A stretch of DNA of 37,104 nucleotides from Actinomycetota bacterium (GTDB lineage: Bacteria > Actinomycetota > Acidimicrobiia > Acidimicrobiales > Ilumatobacteraceae), in assembly GCA_016870935.1 (NCBI GenBank), contig VGAB01000006.1:1-37104 (forward strand), given 5' to 3'. Positions 1 to 7,885 of the stretch are shown here, one piece after another (the stretch's first letter is position 1; every line of letters starts with the position of its first letter). The position numbers were made by a program, and so were the translations under genes. Below the pieces are notes generated by a model. It worked only from the letters and a program-made list of their open reading frames with translations, ran no database searches and was not told where the DNA came from.

Positions 1-1
1 G

Positions 2-127
2 GGCGAGCAGATCGGCGACTACTCGAGCGAACCATCGGTCGACTTGGCGTCGACCACAGATGTTGCGGTTTCGGCTGAATCCGAAGTCTCACTAGACGCG
101 TCACCCGACACAGACATTGCCCAATAA
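2..127 (+). CDS. rpoC: 3' end of a gene, probably RNA polymerase beta' subunit (partial)
   Basis: An open frame enters from the left edge and stops at TAA 125-127. It encodes about 41 residues, rich in Ser, Asp, Glu and Val, ending in DTDIAQ. No catalytic part of RpoC is visible. The assignment rests on position: in most bacteria rpoC lies directly upstream of rpsL-rpsG-fusA-tuf, and beta' proteins often end in a poorly conserved acidic tail. The following 123 bases before rpsL contain a plausible promoter, so the two genes may be in separate units. The identity is an inference. Confidence 0.5.
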   Translation, partial: GEQIGDYSSEPSVDLASTTDVAVSAESEVSLDASPDTDIAQ

Positions 128-151
128 CGCCCATCGCCGAAGCGGGGCAGG

Positions 152-181
152 TTGCCGAGCCGAGGCGTTGAACCGTAGTAT
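152..181 (+). promoter_or_regulatory. Candidate promoter for the str operon (rpsL)
   Basis: TTGCCG (152-157) and TAGTAT (176-181) are separated by 18 bases, a reasonable match to a housekeeping sigma factor promoter (TTGACA/TATAAT). Transcription would start near 188 and give a leader of about 60 bases before the GTG of rpsL. Seen by eye only, with no scoring. Confidence 0.4.
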
Positions 182-186
182 TCATT

Positions 187-206
187 GTTCCGTTTTCGGG
201 CGGAAT
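187..206 (+). promoter_or_regulatory. Small hairpin at the predicted 5' end of the rpsL mRNA
   Basis: TTCCG (188-192) can pair with CGGAA (201-205) around an eight-base loop, with a further G-U pair at 187/206. It would sit at the very 5' end of the transcript started by the promoter at 152-181. It could stabilise the mRNA or be part of a ribosomal-protein leader. The stem is short, so the call is tentative. Confidence 0.3.
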
Positions 207-250
207 CAAGAGTTGTTCGTAATCCCAGAAATCAAGAAAAGGTAGTTCGC

Positions 251-619
251 GTGCCCACAATTCAGCAGTTGATCCGCCAGGGTCGGAGTTCGAAGTTTTC
301 GAAGACCAAGACCCCTGCGCTCAAAGGTTCGCCCCAACGACGCGGGGTCTGCACGCGTGTGTTCACCACAACGCCAAAAAAACCGAACTCGGCACTGCGC
401 AAGGTCGCCCGAGTGCGTCTTACGAGCGGCGTAGAAATTACCGCCTACATTCCGGGCGAGGGCCACAATTTGCAGGAGCACTCGATCGTTCTCGTGCGCG
501 GAGGTCGTGTTCGCGACCTGCCGGGCGTGCGTTACAAAGTAATTCGCGGCGCGCTTGACGCCGCCGGCGTAAAAGATCGCAAGCAGGCCCGCAGCCGTTA
601 CGGCGCGAAGAAGAAGTAG
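251..619 (+). CDS. rpsL: Ribosomal protein S12
   Basis: Small-subunit protein S12 lines the decoding centre and affects accuracy and streptomycin binding. I chose the GTG at 251 because it gives the usual N-terminus ([13 protein letters not shown]) and a 122-residue product, normal for the family. The in-frame ATG at 185 would add 22 atypical residues. A purine-rich AAGAAAAGG lies upstream. The [10 protein letters not shown] loop is intact with Lys43. Position 88, in [10 protein letters not shown], is Arg instead of the usual Lys. Asp89, the RimO methylthiolation target in some bacteria, is present. It is the first gene of an rpsL-rpsG-fusA-tuf operon, and rpsG begins 6 bases after its stop. 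Confidence 0.97.
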   Translation: MPTIQQLIRQGRSSKFSKTKTPALKGSPQRRGVCTRVFTTTPKKPNSALRKVARVRLTSGVEITAYIPGEGHNLQEHSIVLVRGGRVRDLPGVRYKVIRGALDAAGVKDRKQARSRYGAKKK

Positions 620-625
620 AGACTC

Positions 626-1096
626 ATGCCACGCAAAGGTCCTGTCGCTCGTCGCGAATTCGCCGCTGATCCCGTTTACAGATCGGCACTCGTCACCCAG
701 ATCGTCAACAAAGTCATGTTGCACGGCAAGAAGAGCGTCGCCGAGTCGATCGTTTATGACGCGATGAAAGTAATGGAAAAGAAACTCGGCTCCGAACCGC
801 TCACCGCGGTGAAGCGCGCGGTCGACAACGTCAAGCCACCGCTCGAGGTGCGCAGTCGACGAGTTGGTGGCGCGACATATCAGGTGCCGGTCGAAGTACG
901 CCCGCGACGGGCCACCACTTTGGCCATCCGTTGGATCGTCGAGAACGCCCGCGACCGACGCGAGAAAACCATGGCCGAATGTCTGGCCAGCGAACTGATG
1001 GATGCGTCGAACGGTCTCGGGGCATCGATGAAGAAACGCGAAGACATGCAGAAGATGGCCGAGTCGAACAAGGCCTTCGCCCACTACCGCTGGTAA
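626..1096 (+). CDS. rpsG: Ribosomal protein S7
   Basis: S7 nucleates assembly of the 30S head and contacts tRNA at the E site. The 156-residue product is the usual length. It opens with [11 protein letters not shown] and carries the family segments [27 protein letters not shown] and [10 protein letters not shown]. The ATG at 626 lies 6 bases after the rpsL stop, which suggests translational coupling. fusA follows after 30 bases. In other bacteria S7 can act as the autoregulator of the str operon, but I see no clear S7-binding structure in the short rpsL-rpsG gap here. Confidence 0.97.
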   Translation: MPRKGPVARREFAADPVYRSALVTQIVNKVMLHGKKSVAESIVYDAMKVMEKKLGSEPLTAVKRAVDNVKPPLEVRSRRVGGATYQVPVEVRPRRATTLAIRWIVENARDRREKTMAECLASELMDASNGLGASMKKREDMQKMAESNKAFAHYRW

Positions 1097-1126
1097 AAAG
1101 CAGAACGAGCAGTCAGGTACACCCCC

Positions 1127-3211
1127 ATGCCATCACGCGAGTATCCACTTGAGAAATATCGAAACATCGGCATCATGGCCCATATCGACGCCGGCAAGAC
1201 GACCACGACCGAGCGCGTGCTCTACTACACGGGCAAGACATACAAAATCGGCGAGGTGCACGAAGGTGCCGCCGTCATGGACTTCATGGTCCAAGAACAA
1301 GAGCGGGGCATCACGATTACTTCGGCGGCCACCACCGCCGTATGGCGCGGCCATCGCATCAACATCATCGACACCCCGGGTCACGTCGACTTCACGATCG
1401 AAGTAGAGCGTTCGTTGCGCGTGCTCGACGGCGCGGTCGCGGTGTTCGACTCTGTCGCTGGCGTCGAGCCGCAAACCGAAACTGTCTGGCGCCAGGCCAA
1501 CAAATACAAGGTGCCGCGCATGTGTTTCATCAACAAAATGGATCGCACCGGCGCCAACTTCTATCGAACCCTCGACATGATCAAAGATCGTTTGCAGGCG
1601 ACGCCCGCGGTGTTGCAACTGCCCTTTGGTGCCGAGGCGAATTTCAAGGGCTTGATCGACATCGTCAAGATGAAGTCGATCGTTTGGGAGGGCGACGAAA
1701 AAGATTCGCCGTATCACGAGGAAGAAATCCCCGCCGAGTACCTCGACAAGGCGAAAAAGTATCGCGCCGAGTTGCTCGACCTTGTGGCCACCGAAGACGA
1801 GCAGTTGATGGAGAAATTCCTCGCAACCGACGATCTCAGCGAAGATGACCTGCGCTCCGGCATCCGCAAAGGCACGCTTGCGTTCAGTTTCGTGCCGATC
1901 TTGTGCGGTTCGGCGTTCAAGAACAAAGGCGTGCAACAGATGCTCGACGCCGTCGTCGATTACATGCCCTGCCCGCTCGACATCCCGGCTGCGGCGGGTA
2001 CGAGCACGAACGGGGAAGAAAGCCTCAGTCGCGAGGCCAACGAGAAGGCGCCGTTCTCGGCGCTCGCGTTCAAGATCGTCGCCGATCCATTCGGTCGTCT
2101 GACATACTTCCGCGTTTATTCGGGCACGATCACCAAAGGTGACGAGGTCTACAACTCGGTAAAAGAAAAGCGCGAGCGGGTCGGTCGACTTCTGTTGATG
2201 CACGCGAACCAGCGCGAAGACATCGAGTTCGCGATGGCGGGCGACATCGTCGCCGGTCTTGGTTTCAAAGATGTGACGACGGGTGACACGCTCTGTGATC
2301 GAAGCAACCCGATCGTGCTCGAGCGAATGATTTTCCCCGAGCCGGTGATTCACGTCGCTATCGAGCCCAAGACGAAGAACGACCAGGACAAACTCGGCAA
2401 GGCGCTGAAGTCATTGTCGGACGAAGACCCGACCTTCAGGGTTCGCACCGACGAAGAGACCGGCCAGACGGTCATCTCGGGCATGGGCGAGTTGCATCTT
2501 GAAATCCTCGTCGACCGAATGCAACGCGAGTTCGCCGTCGACGCCACCGTCGGCAAGCCCCAGGTCGCGTATCGCGAAACCGTCACCAAGAAAATCGAGA
2601 ACATCGAATACCGACACATCAAGCAGACGGGCGGTTCGGGCCAGTTCGCGGTCGTGAAAGTGACGATCGAACCAAGCGGACCAGGTGGCGGGTATCAGTT
2701 CGAAGACGAAATCACCGGCGGCCGTATTCCACGCGAATACATTCAGCCCGTCAACCAGGGCATTCAGTCGGCGCTCGACACGGGCGTGTTGGCGGGATAC
2801 CCGACGGTCGACGTGAAGGTCTCGCTTGTCGACGGCCAGTACCACGATGTCGACTCGAGTGAAATGGCGTTCAAGATTGCCGGACAAATGGTGTTCCGCA
2901 AGGCGGCCCAGTTGGCCCGACCGATCCTGCTTGAGCCGATCATGGCGGTCGAAGTCGTTACCCCCGAGGACTACATGGGCGACGTAATCGGCGATCTTTC
3001 AAGCCGCCGAGGCCGTATCGAGGGCATGGAAGCCAATGGAAACGCCCAAATCGTGCGTTCGCAGGTTCCGCTTTCGGAAATGTTCGGATACAGTACAGAC
3101 CTGCGTTCTCGCACTCAAGGGCGTGCGACCTACACGATGCAGTTCCACTCGTATCAGCAGGTGCCCGAAGCAATATCAACCGAAATCATCAAGCGCGTGC
3201 GCGGCGAATAA
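1127..3211 (+). CDS. fusA: Translation elongation factor G
   Basis: EF-G is the GTPase that drives translocation and, with RRF, ribosome recycling. The 694-residue length is normal. The G domain is at the N-terminus, with the P-loop [13 protein letters not shown] (about 18-30), DTPGHVDF for G3 and NKMD for G4. Domain IV and V signatures follow ([18 protein letters not shown]-like segments, and [17 protein letters not shown] near the C-terminus). It sits between rpsG and tuf in the standard str operon order. The sequence looks like the canonical translation EF-G and not a tetracycline-resistance paralogue. Confidence 0.98.
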   Translation: MPSREYPLEKYRNIGIMAHIDAGKTTTTERVLYYTGKTYKIGEVHEGAAVMDFMVQEQERGITITSAATTAVWRGHRINIIDTPGHVDFTIEVERSLRVLDGAVAVFDSVAGVEPQTETVWRQANKYKVPRMCFINKMDRTGANFYRTLDMIKDRLQATPAVLQLPFGAEANFKGLIDIVKMKSIVWEGDEKDSPYHEEEIPAEYLDKAKKYRAELLDLVATEDEQLMEKFLATDDLSEDDLRSGIRKGTLAFSFVPILCGSAFKNKGVQQMLDAVVDYMPCPLDIPAAAGTSTNGEESLSREANEKAPFSALAFKIVADPFGRLTYFRVYSGTITKGDEVYNSVKEKRERVGRLLLMHANQREDIEFAMAGDIVAGLGFKDVTTGDTLCDRSNPIVLERMIFPEPVIHVAIEPKTKNDQDKLGKALKSLSDEDPTFRVRTDEETGQTVISGMGELHLEILVDRMQREFAVDATVGKPQVAYRETVTKKIENIEYRHIKQTGGSGQFAVVKVTIEPSGPGGGYQFEDEITGGRIPREYIQPVNQGIQSALDTGVLAGYPTVDVKVSLVDGQYHDVDSSEMAFKIAGQMVFRKAAQLARPILLEPIMAVEVVTPEDYMGDVIGDLSSRRGRIEGMEANGNAQIVRSQVPLSEMFGYSTDLRSRTQGRATYTMQFHSYQQVPEAISTEIIKRVRGE

Positions 3212-3259
3212 CCGAGCGGGCCAAAGTTTAAAGAAAAAGCGATAACAGGAGACAAGAAA

Positions 3260-4444
3260 ATGAGCAAAGCGAAATTCGAGCGCAACAAGCCGCACGTAAA
3301 CATCGGCACGATGGGTCACATCGACCACGGCAAGACGACTCTCACCGCGGCGATCTCGAAGACGCTCGCGAGCAAGGGTCTCGCCGAGTACACCCCGTTC
3401 GACCAGATCGACAAGGCGCCAGAAGAGAAGGCGCGCGGCATCACGATCTCGATCGCCCACATCGAATACAACACCGAGAAGCGCCACTACGCGCACGTCG
3501 ACATGCCGGGCCACGCCGACTACATCAAGAACATGATCACCGGCGCCGCTCAGGTAGACGGTGCGATCTTGGTTGTCGCCGCGACGGACGGACCGATGCC
3601 ACAAACACGTGAGCACGTTTTGCTCGCCAAGCAAGTCGGCGTACCGTACATCGTCGTCGCCCTGAACAAGTCAGACATGGTCGACGATGAAGACATGTTG
3701 CAACTCGTCGAAGACGAAGTTCGCGAACTTTTGACCTCGTACGAGTTCGACGGCAAGAACTGCCCGGTCGTTCGCGTCTCGGCGCTTAAGGCGCTCGAGG
3801 GCGATGCCGCCTGGCAAGAGAAGATCATGGCGTTGATGGCGGCCTGTGACGAGAGCATCCCCGAGCCGAAGCGCGAACTCGAAAAGCCGTTCTTGATGCC
3901 GATCGAAGACGTGTTCACGATCACCGGTCGTGGCACCGTCGTCACCGGCAAGGTCGAGCAGGGCAAGGTCCACACCGGCGACGAAATCGAAATCGTCGGT
4001 TTGCGCGACACGCAAAAGACCGTCTGTACGGGTGTCGAGATGTTCCGCAAGTTGCTCGACGAAGGTCAGGCAGGCGACAACATCGGCGCGCTCTTGCGTG
4101 GCACCAAGAAAGAAGAAGTCGAACGCGGTCAGGTGCTCTGCGCCCCTGGCTCGATCACACCGCACACGAACTTCGAGGGTCAGGTCTACGTTTTGAAGAA
4201 GGACGAGGGCGGTCGCCACAAGCCTTTCTTCAACAACTACCGACCACAGTTCTTCTTCCGCACGACAGACGTGACGGGCACCGTCGAGTTGCCGAAGGGC
4301 ACCGAGATGGTCATGCCGGGTGACAACGTGACGATGACGGTCGAACTCGGAAAAGCCATCGCGATGGACGAAGGTCTTCGCTTTGCGATTCGCGAGGGCG
4401 GACGAACCGTCGGCGCCGGTCGAGTAACGAAGATCATCAAGTAG
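3260..4444 (+). CDS. tuf: Translation elongation factor Tu
   Basis: EF-Tu delivers aminoacyl-tRNA to the ribosomal A site using GTP. The 394-residue product begins [20 protein letters not shown] and contains the P-loop GHIDHGKTT, the switch/G3 motif DMPGHADY, and NKSD for G4, followed by the two beta-barrel domains (for example [13 protein letters not shown] and [13 protein letters not shown]). A good AGGAGA ribosome binding site lies about 10 bases upstream of the ATG. It closes the str cluster, and rpsJ follows after 22 bases. The window contains a single tuf copy; whether there is a second elsewhere cannot be seen. Confidence 0.98.
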   Translation: MSKAKFERNKPHVNIGTMGHIDHGKTTLTAAISKTLASKGLAEYTPFDQIDKAPEEKARGITISIAHIEYNTEKRHYAHVDMPGHADYIKNMITGAAQVDGAILVVAATDGPMPQTREHVLLAKQVGVPYIVVALNKSDMVDDEDMLQLVEDEVRELLTSYEFDGKNCPVVRVSALKALEGDAAWQEKIMALMAACDESIPEPKRELEKPFLMPIEDVFTITGRGTVVTGKVEQGKVHTGDEIEIVGLRDTQKTVCTGVEMFRKLLDEGQAGDNIGALLRGTKKEEVERGQVLCAPGSITPHTNFEGQVYVLKKDEGGRHKPFFNNYRPQFFFRTTDVTGTVELPKGTEMVMPGDNVTMTVELGKAIAMDEGLRFAIREGGRTVGAGRVTKIIK

Positions 4445-4466
4445 TTCGACCTGCAGGTAAACGCCG

Positions 4467-4781
4467 ATGGCACAGAGCATTCGCATCCGTCTAAAGGCGT
4501 TTGACCACCAGAACATCGATGATTCGGCGAAAAAGATCGTCGAAACGGTGACTCGAACCAGTGCGACGGTGCGGGGGCCGATCCCTCTGCCCACCGACAA
4601 GCACCGTTTCACAGTCACTCGCAGCCCGCATGTCGACAAAGACTCGCGCGAACACTTCGAGATGCGCATTCACAAGCGTTTGATCGACATCGTCGACCCG
4701 AACGCCAAGACGATCGACAGTTTGCAGCGTCTCGAGTTGCCCGCCGGTGTCGACATCGAAATCAAGATTCAAAACGCCTAG
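4467..4781 (+). CDS. rpsJ: Ribosomal protein S10
   Basis: S10 is a 30S head protein that also serves as NusE in transcription antitermination. The 104-residue product has the family core [10 protein letters not shown] at the start, [13 protein letters not shown] and the [16 protein letters not shown] segment. It normally heads the S10 operon and is followed directly by rplC. Here it is instead followed by an HtrA protease gene, and rplC starts about 1.5 kb downstream. A stable hairpin lies 27 bases after its stop, so rpsJ may be transcribed mainly with the str genes. Confidence 0.97.
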   Translation: MAQSIRIRLKAFDHQNIDDSAKKIVETVTRTSATVRGPIPLPTDKHRFTVTRSPHVDKDSREHFEMRIHKRLIDIVDPNAKTIDSLQRLELPAGVDIEIKIQNA

Positions 4782-4806
4782 ATTCTTTGTCACATCGAGG
4801 CTCGGG

Positions 4807-4845
4807 TTGCCCGGGTCGCCTGGGCAGACCGATAAATTTTCATCA
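4807..4845 (+). promoter_or_regulatory. Candidate leaderless promoter of htrA
   Basis: TAAATT (4833-4838) ends six bases before the ATG at 4845, the spacing expected for a -10 box that starts transcription on the first base of the start codon. TTGCCC (4807-4812) is a possible -35 element, though the spacer is long (20 bases, or 18 if GATAAA at 4831 is used as the -10). There is no Shine-Dalgarno sequence before the ATG (AAATTTTCATC). Leaderless mRNAs are common in Actinobacteria. The inference is from sequence only. Confidence 0.4.
4808..4826 (+). terminator. GC-rich hairpin between rpsJ and htrA, possible terminator
   Basis: TGCCCGGG (4808-4815) pairs with CCTGGGCA (4819-4826) around a three-base TCG loop: eight pairs, one of them G-U. 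The nearest T-run (AAATTTT, ending 4840) begins about nine bases after the stem, so this is not a textbook intrinsic terminator. It overlaps the candidate -35 region of the downstream htrA promoter, and could end the rpsJ transcript, pause polymerase or bind a regulator. Confidence 0.4.
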
Positions 4846-6035
4846 TGAGCGAATTCGATCAGCTCGCCTCGCCGTCTCAGTTGCCGCCGCCGCAGTTGCC
4901 AGGTGCAGGAGACTCACGAAACAGTTTCGAAGACTCGCGCACCGATCGACCTCGACGAAGGGTGGCGACCGTCGCGGTTGCCGCGGTTTTTGGCTTGCTC
5001 GGCGGCATCCTCGGCGCGTCAGTCGCCCAAGACCTGAACTTCGGCGCTTCCGACGAAGGTTCTGAAGCAACGACGCAGAACACCTCGGCGCCCGTGGTCG
5101 TGGCGAACGGGGACGATCTGGTCGGCGAAACTGCGATCGCCAAAGTTGCCGAGCGTTTGGCGAGCAGCGTCGTGACGATTCTGTCCACCGTGGAAGATGA
5201 CGCGGGTGGTGGTCGCGCCGTCGGTTCTGGAGTGGTGCTGACCTCGGACGGCGAAATCTTGACCAACGCCCATGTCGTCGAAGACGCGTCGGAAGTCGTG
5301 GTTCGTTTTGCCGGCGAGACGGAGCCCCGCGCAGCAAAAGTGTTGGCCAGCGACCCGGGCAATGACCTGGCGCTGATCAAAGTTGACGCCACAGGTTTGA
5401 TTGCCGCCACATTCGCCAAACCAGGAAGCGTGCGCATCGGCGACACGGTTGTCGCGATCGGATACGCGCTGGCGCTCGACGGCGGACCGACCGTCACTTC
5501 AGGAATCGTCTCGGCACTCAAGCGAACGATCGAGACCGACTCGGGTGCGTTGAACAGTTTGATTCAAACCGACGCCGCGATTTCATCAGGAAACTCCGGC
5601 GGGCCGTTGGTCAACTTGAAGGGCGAGGTGGTCGGCATCAACACGGCCGTGGCGCGTGGCGACTATGACTCGGCCGCCAACAACATCGGGTTTTCGATTT
5701 CGGTCGACGAGGTCTTGATCGTGATCGAGCAGTTGCGCGACCAAGCCAGGGGCGTCGAGCGAAAAGATGGTTTTTTGGGTGTGGGTTTGGCGGCTCGTGA
5801 GGATGGCGGCCAGGGCGCGATCATCACCGACGTGCAGCCAGGTTCGCCCGCCGACAAAGCGGGCATTTTGGTCGACGATGTCGTCTTGGCGGTGGACGGT
5901 GAGCCGATCGACGGTCAAGCCGGTTTGGTCGCCGCAATTCGCGACGCGGAGCCCGGCCAAACGGTAAAAATCGAGATTTTTCGCGACGGCAAAAGGCTGA
6001 CTTTTGAGGCCACTTTGATCGCCCGATCAGAGTAG
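4845..6035 (+). CDS. Membrane-anchored HtrA/DegP-type serine protease with PDZ domain
   Basis: This 396-residue protein has the HtrA architecture. A cytoplasmic Pro-rich N-terminus (1-35) is followed by a basic stretch and one hydrophobic segment (about 40-61), then a linker. The trypsin-like domain (about 95-300) carries His143 in TNAHVV, Asp174 in DPGNDLALI and Ser251 in SSGNSGGPLV. A single PDZ domain occupies about 309-394 (GFLGVGLA, VQPGSPADKAGI). The protease should face the outside of the membrane and degrade or check misfolded envelope proteins. All catalytic residues are present. Its position between rpsJ and rplC is unusual. It has its own candidate promoter, no ribosome binding site, and a structured gap downstream, so it is probably an independent unit. 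The subfamily (HtrA, DegP or DegQ-like) cannot be fixed from sequence reading. Confidence 0.93.
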   Translation: MSEFDQLASPSQLPPPQLPGAGDSRNSFEDSRTDRPRRRVATVAVAAVFGLLGGILGASVAQDLNFGASDEGSEATTQNTSAPVVVANGDDLVGETAIAKVAERLASSVVTILSTVEDDAGGGRAVGSGVVLTSDGEILTNAHVVEDASEVVVRFAGETEPRAAKVLASDPGNDLALIKVDATGLIAATFAKPGSVRIGDTVVAIGYALALDGGPTVTSGIVSALKRTIETDSGALNSLIQTDAAISSGNSGGPLVNLKGEVVGINTAVARGDYDSAANNIGFSISVDEVLIVIEQLRDQARGVERKDGFLGVGLAAREDGGQGAIITDVQPGSPADKAGILVDDVVLAVDGEPIDGQAGLVAAIRDAEPGQTVKIEIFRDGKRLTFEATLIARSE

Positions 6036-6088
6036 AAAAACGACGCAAAAAAGCCGAAAACCGACTTAATTTCCTCGGCTCTCGGGTT

Positions 6089-6116
6089 TTGGAGGGCGTT
6101 TTCAGGGGGATAGAGT
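6089..6116 (+). promoter_or_regulatory. Weak candidate promoter for the rplC operon
   Basis: TTGGAG (6089-6094) and TAGAGT (6111-6116) are 16 bases apart. The -35 match is poor and the -10 keeps only the TA...T positions. A start near 6123 would give a leader of about 170 bases before rplC, enough to hold the hairpins downstream. A promoter here is expected because htrA separates rplC from rpsJ, but the exact location is uncertain. Confidence 0.25.
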
Positions 6117-6181
6117 TATCACCTCGTTCGCAGCCTGGCTGTGGGCGAAATGTCAATCCAAAAAATTGATGTCTGTGTGCG

Positions 6182-6255
6182 CCCGCGCGGTTTGCGGGTA
6201 CCTCACAGCGAAAACGAGAAAAATGCTCCGCGCGGCCAAAGCCTGCGGAGCATTT
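6182..6255 (+). promoter_or_regulatory. Structured leader upstream of rplC with an 11-bp perfect hairpin
   Basis: AAATGCTCCGC (6221-6231) is perfectly complementary to GCGGAGCATTT (6245-6255). Inside the loop, GGC (6234-6236) can pair with GCC (6241-6243) across CAAA, giving a two-tier hairpin with a small internal bulge. A smaller hairpin, CCCGC (6182-6186) with GCGGG (6194-6198), lies just upstream. The strong hairpin is followed by GTGTGAG and not by a T-run, so it does not look like a simple terminator. It ends 38 bases before the rplC ATG. The placement suggests a ribosomal-protein leader controlling the rplC-rplD-rplW-rplB genes, perhaps responding to L4 as in the S10 leader of other bacteria; that part is inference. 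Confidence 0.55.
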
Positions 6256-6293
6256 GTGTGAGTAAACAAAATTTCAAGAAAAGGTTTTGCCTC

Positions 6294-6956
6294 ATGGCAC
6301 AAAAAGCGATCGTCGGCGAAAAGGTCGGCATGACACAGGTTTGGGGAGACGACCAACGCGTCGTGCCCGTCACCGTGTTGCGCGTCGAACCCGCCCGCAT
6401 TGTGCAGGTAAAAACCGGCTTGACCGACGGCTATTCGGCCCTGCAGGTCACCTTCGGTCAGCGCGACGCCAAAAAATTGAGCAAATCAGAAGCGGGACAT
6501 TTCGCGCCAAAGAGCGGCGCCCGCAACGTGGCCGCCGGTCGCCGACTTGTCGAGTTGCGTCTCGACTCTGTGGATGGTTTCGAGATCGGCCAAGAAATTA
6601 AAGTCGACACCCTCGCCGTCGGAGAACGAGTCGACGTGACGGCGGTGAGCCGAGGCAAGGGCTTCGCCGGCACGATGAAACGACACAACTTCAACGGTCA
6701 GGGTGCGAGCCATGGCAACCACAAGCACCACCGTTCTCCAGGTTCGATCGGTTCATGTTCGTTTCCTGGTCGAGTATTCAAGGGTCTGCGCATGTCGGGT
6801 CATCTCGGTCACCAGCAGGTGACGACTTTGAACCTCGAAGTCGTGCAGGCAGACCTCGAGAAGAATTTGTTGTTGGTCAAGGGTTCGGTGCCGGGTCCAA
6901 ACGGTGGCGTCGTGATCATTCGCAACGCCGTCAAGGGCTCGACCAAGGGGAAATAG
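6294..6956 (+). CDS. rplC: Ribosomal protein L3
   Basis: L3 is an early-assembling 50S protein that reaches toward the peptidyl transferase centre. The ATG at 6294 gives the family N-terminus MAQKAIVGEKVGMTQVW and a 220-residue product of normal size. The same frame is open upstream to 6141, but those residues do not resemble L3 and the region holds the leader hairpin. A purine-rich AAGAAAAGG lies about 10 bases upstream. The conserved loop NFNGQGASHGNHKHHR is present, with Gln136, the residue methylated by PrmB in E. coli. It is the first gene of the remaining S10 operon, with rplD 6 bases after it. Confidence 0.97.
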   Translation: MAQKAIVGEKVGMTQVWGDDQRVVPVTVLRVEPARIVQVKTGLTDGYSALQVTFGQRDAKKLSKSEAGHFAPKSGARNVAAGRRLVELRLDSVDGFEIGQEIKVDTLAVGERVDVTAVSRGKGFAGTMKRHNFNGQGASHGNHKHHRSPGSIGSCSFPGRVFKGLRMSGHLGHQQVTTLNLEVVQADLEKNLLLVKGSVPGPNGGVVIIRNAVKGSTKGK

Positions 6957-6962
6957 TCGAAC

Positions 6963-7583
6963 ATGGCAAAGATTGAAATGAAAAACGCCTCGGGCAAGAA
7001 AGCCTCCTCGGTGGAAGTAGCCGACGCTGTGTTTGCGATCACGCCGAATATTCCGGTGATGCACCAGGTCGTCGTCGCCCAGTTGGCGCATCGCCGTTCG
7101 GGCACCCAGAGCACCAAAACCCGTGCCGAGGTCAGCGGCGGTGGCAAGAAGCCGTTCAAACAAAAAGGCACCGGCAATGCGCGCCAAGGTTCGATTCGCG
7201 CCCCGCATTTCAGCGGTGGTGCGGTCTCGCTCGGCCCGACGCCGCGCAAATACTCGCAGCGCACGCCGAAGAAAATGGTTCAGTTGGCGATGCGCTCGGC
7301 GCTTTCAGATCGCATGACCGAGAACAAGGTCGTCGTCGTCGACGAGTTCTCGTTCGCCGAACCGAGCACGAAGTCTGCGTCGGCCGTTTTGAAGAGCCTG
7401 GGTGTGAGCGATCGAGTTTTGTTGGTTCTCGAGCGCAAAGACGCGATGAGCTGGAAGAGTTTCCGAAACTTGAAAGACGTGCAGGTGATTTCGACTGGCG
7501 AGTTGAACGCCTACGACATTTTGTGCAACGACTGGATCGTGTTCACGAAGGCCAGCCTGCCGACATTGGAAGGTGCGAAGTGA
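6963..7583 (+). CDS. rplD: Ribosomal protein L4
   Basis: L4 lines the peptide exit tunnel with L22 and in many bacteria represses its own operon. The 206-residue product has the family segments VVAQLAHRRSGTQSTKTRAEVSGGGKKP (abridged here: RSGTQSTKTRAEVSGGG), KQKGTGNARQGS and SLGPTPRKYSQ, which form the extended tunnel loop. The C-terminal part (ending NDWIVFTKASLPTLEG) matches the usual end of L4. Its stop overlaps the GTG of rplW. As the likely autoregulator it is the natural candidate ligand for the leader hairpin upstream of rplC. Confidence 0.96.
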   Translation: MAKIEMKNASGKKASSVEVADAVFAITPNIPVMHQVVVAQLAHRRSGTQSTKTRAEVSGGGKKPFKQKGTGNARQGSIRAPHFSGGAVSLGPTPRKYSQRTPKKMVQLAMRSALSDRMTENKVVVVDEFSFAEPSTKSASAVLKSLGVSDRVLLVLERKDAMSWKSFRNLKDVQVISTGELNAYDILCNDWIVFTKASLPTLEGAK

Positions 7584-7870
7584 AAGATCCGCGCGACATC
7601 ATTCTGCGACCCGTGGTCAGCGAGAAGAGTTATTCGTTGATCGACAAGGGCACCTACACCTTTGAAGTCAACCCGTTGGCGACAAAGCCCGAGATTCGCG
7701 ACGCCGTTCAGTCAATTTGGGGCGTCAAGGTGTTGCGGGTCAACACCATCAATCGCCTGGGCAAGCGACGCATCACCCGCGGAACAAACCGCATCGGCGT
7801 GCGCGACGGTTCGAAACACGCGATCGTGACATTGGAAGCGGGCAATCAGATCCCGCTGTTTGAGAACTAA
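7580..7870 (+). CDS. rplW: Ribosomal protein L23
   Basis: L23 sits at the tunnel exit and docks trigger factor and SRP. I chose GTG 7580, whose GTGA overlaps the rplD stop and which is preceded by GGAAGG. It gives a 96-residue product beginning VKDPRDIILRPVVSEKS, the standard L23 start. The conserved KPEIRDAVQSIWGVKVLRVNT segment (abridged: EIRDAVQSIWGVKV) is present. The in-frame upstream start at 7523 would add 19 residues lying inside rplD and is unlikely. Confidence 0.95.
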   Translation: MKDPRDIILRPVVSEKSYSLIDKGTYTFEVNPLATKPEIRDAVQSIWGVKVLRVNTINRLGKRRITRGTNRIGVRDGSKHAIVTLEAGNQIPLFEN

Positions 7871-7885
7871 AAAGGACGACCCCAG

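Noticed and set aside
376-382. A run of seven A residues in rpsL as a possible frameshift site
   Set aside because: It encodes the universally conserved Lys-Lys of [10 protein letters not shown], and the frame is intact through the stop.
206-1084. A 292-codon minus-strand frame opposite rpsL and rpsG
   Set aside because: It spans two universally conserved genes and shows no independent start signals or motifs.
1133-2353. A 406-codon minus-strand frame within fusA
   Set aside because: It lies entirely opposite conserved EF-G sequence and its product is Asp/Arg/His/Val-rich low-information sequence typical of antisense frames.
6052-6090. Possible intrinsic terminator after htrA (AGCCGA...TCGGCT, CCGA...TCGG plus TTTT)
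   Set aside because: The two candidate stems interleave and do not nest, each is only 4-6 bp, and the T-run belongs to neither clearly. I could not support it as a terminator.
6141-6293. N-terminal extension of L3 from the upstream in-frame ATG at 6141
   Set aside because: The extra 51 residues do not look like L3, the segment contains the leader hairpin, and ATG 6294 has the family start and a ribosome binding site.
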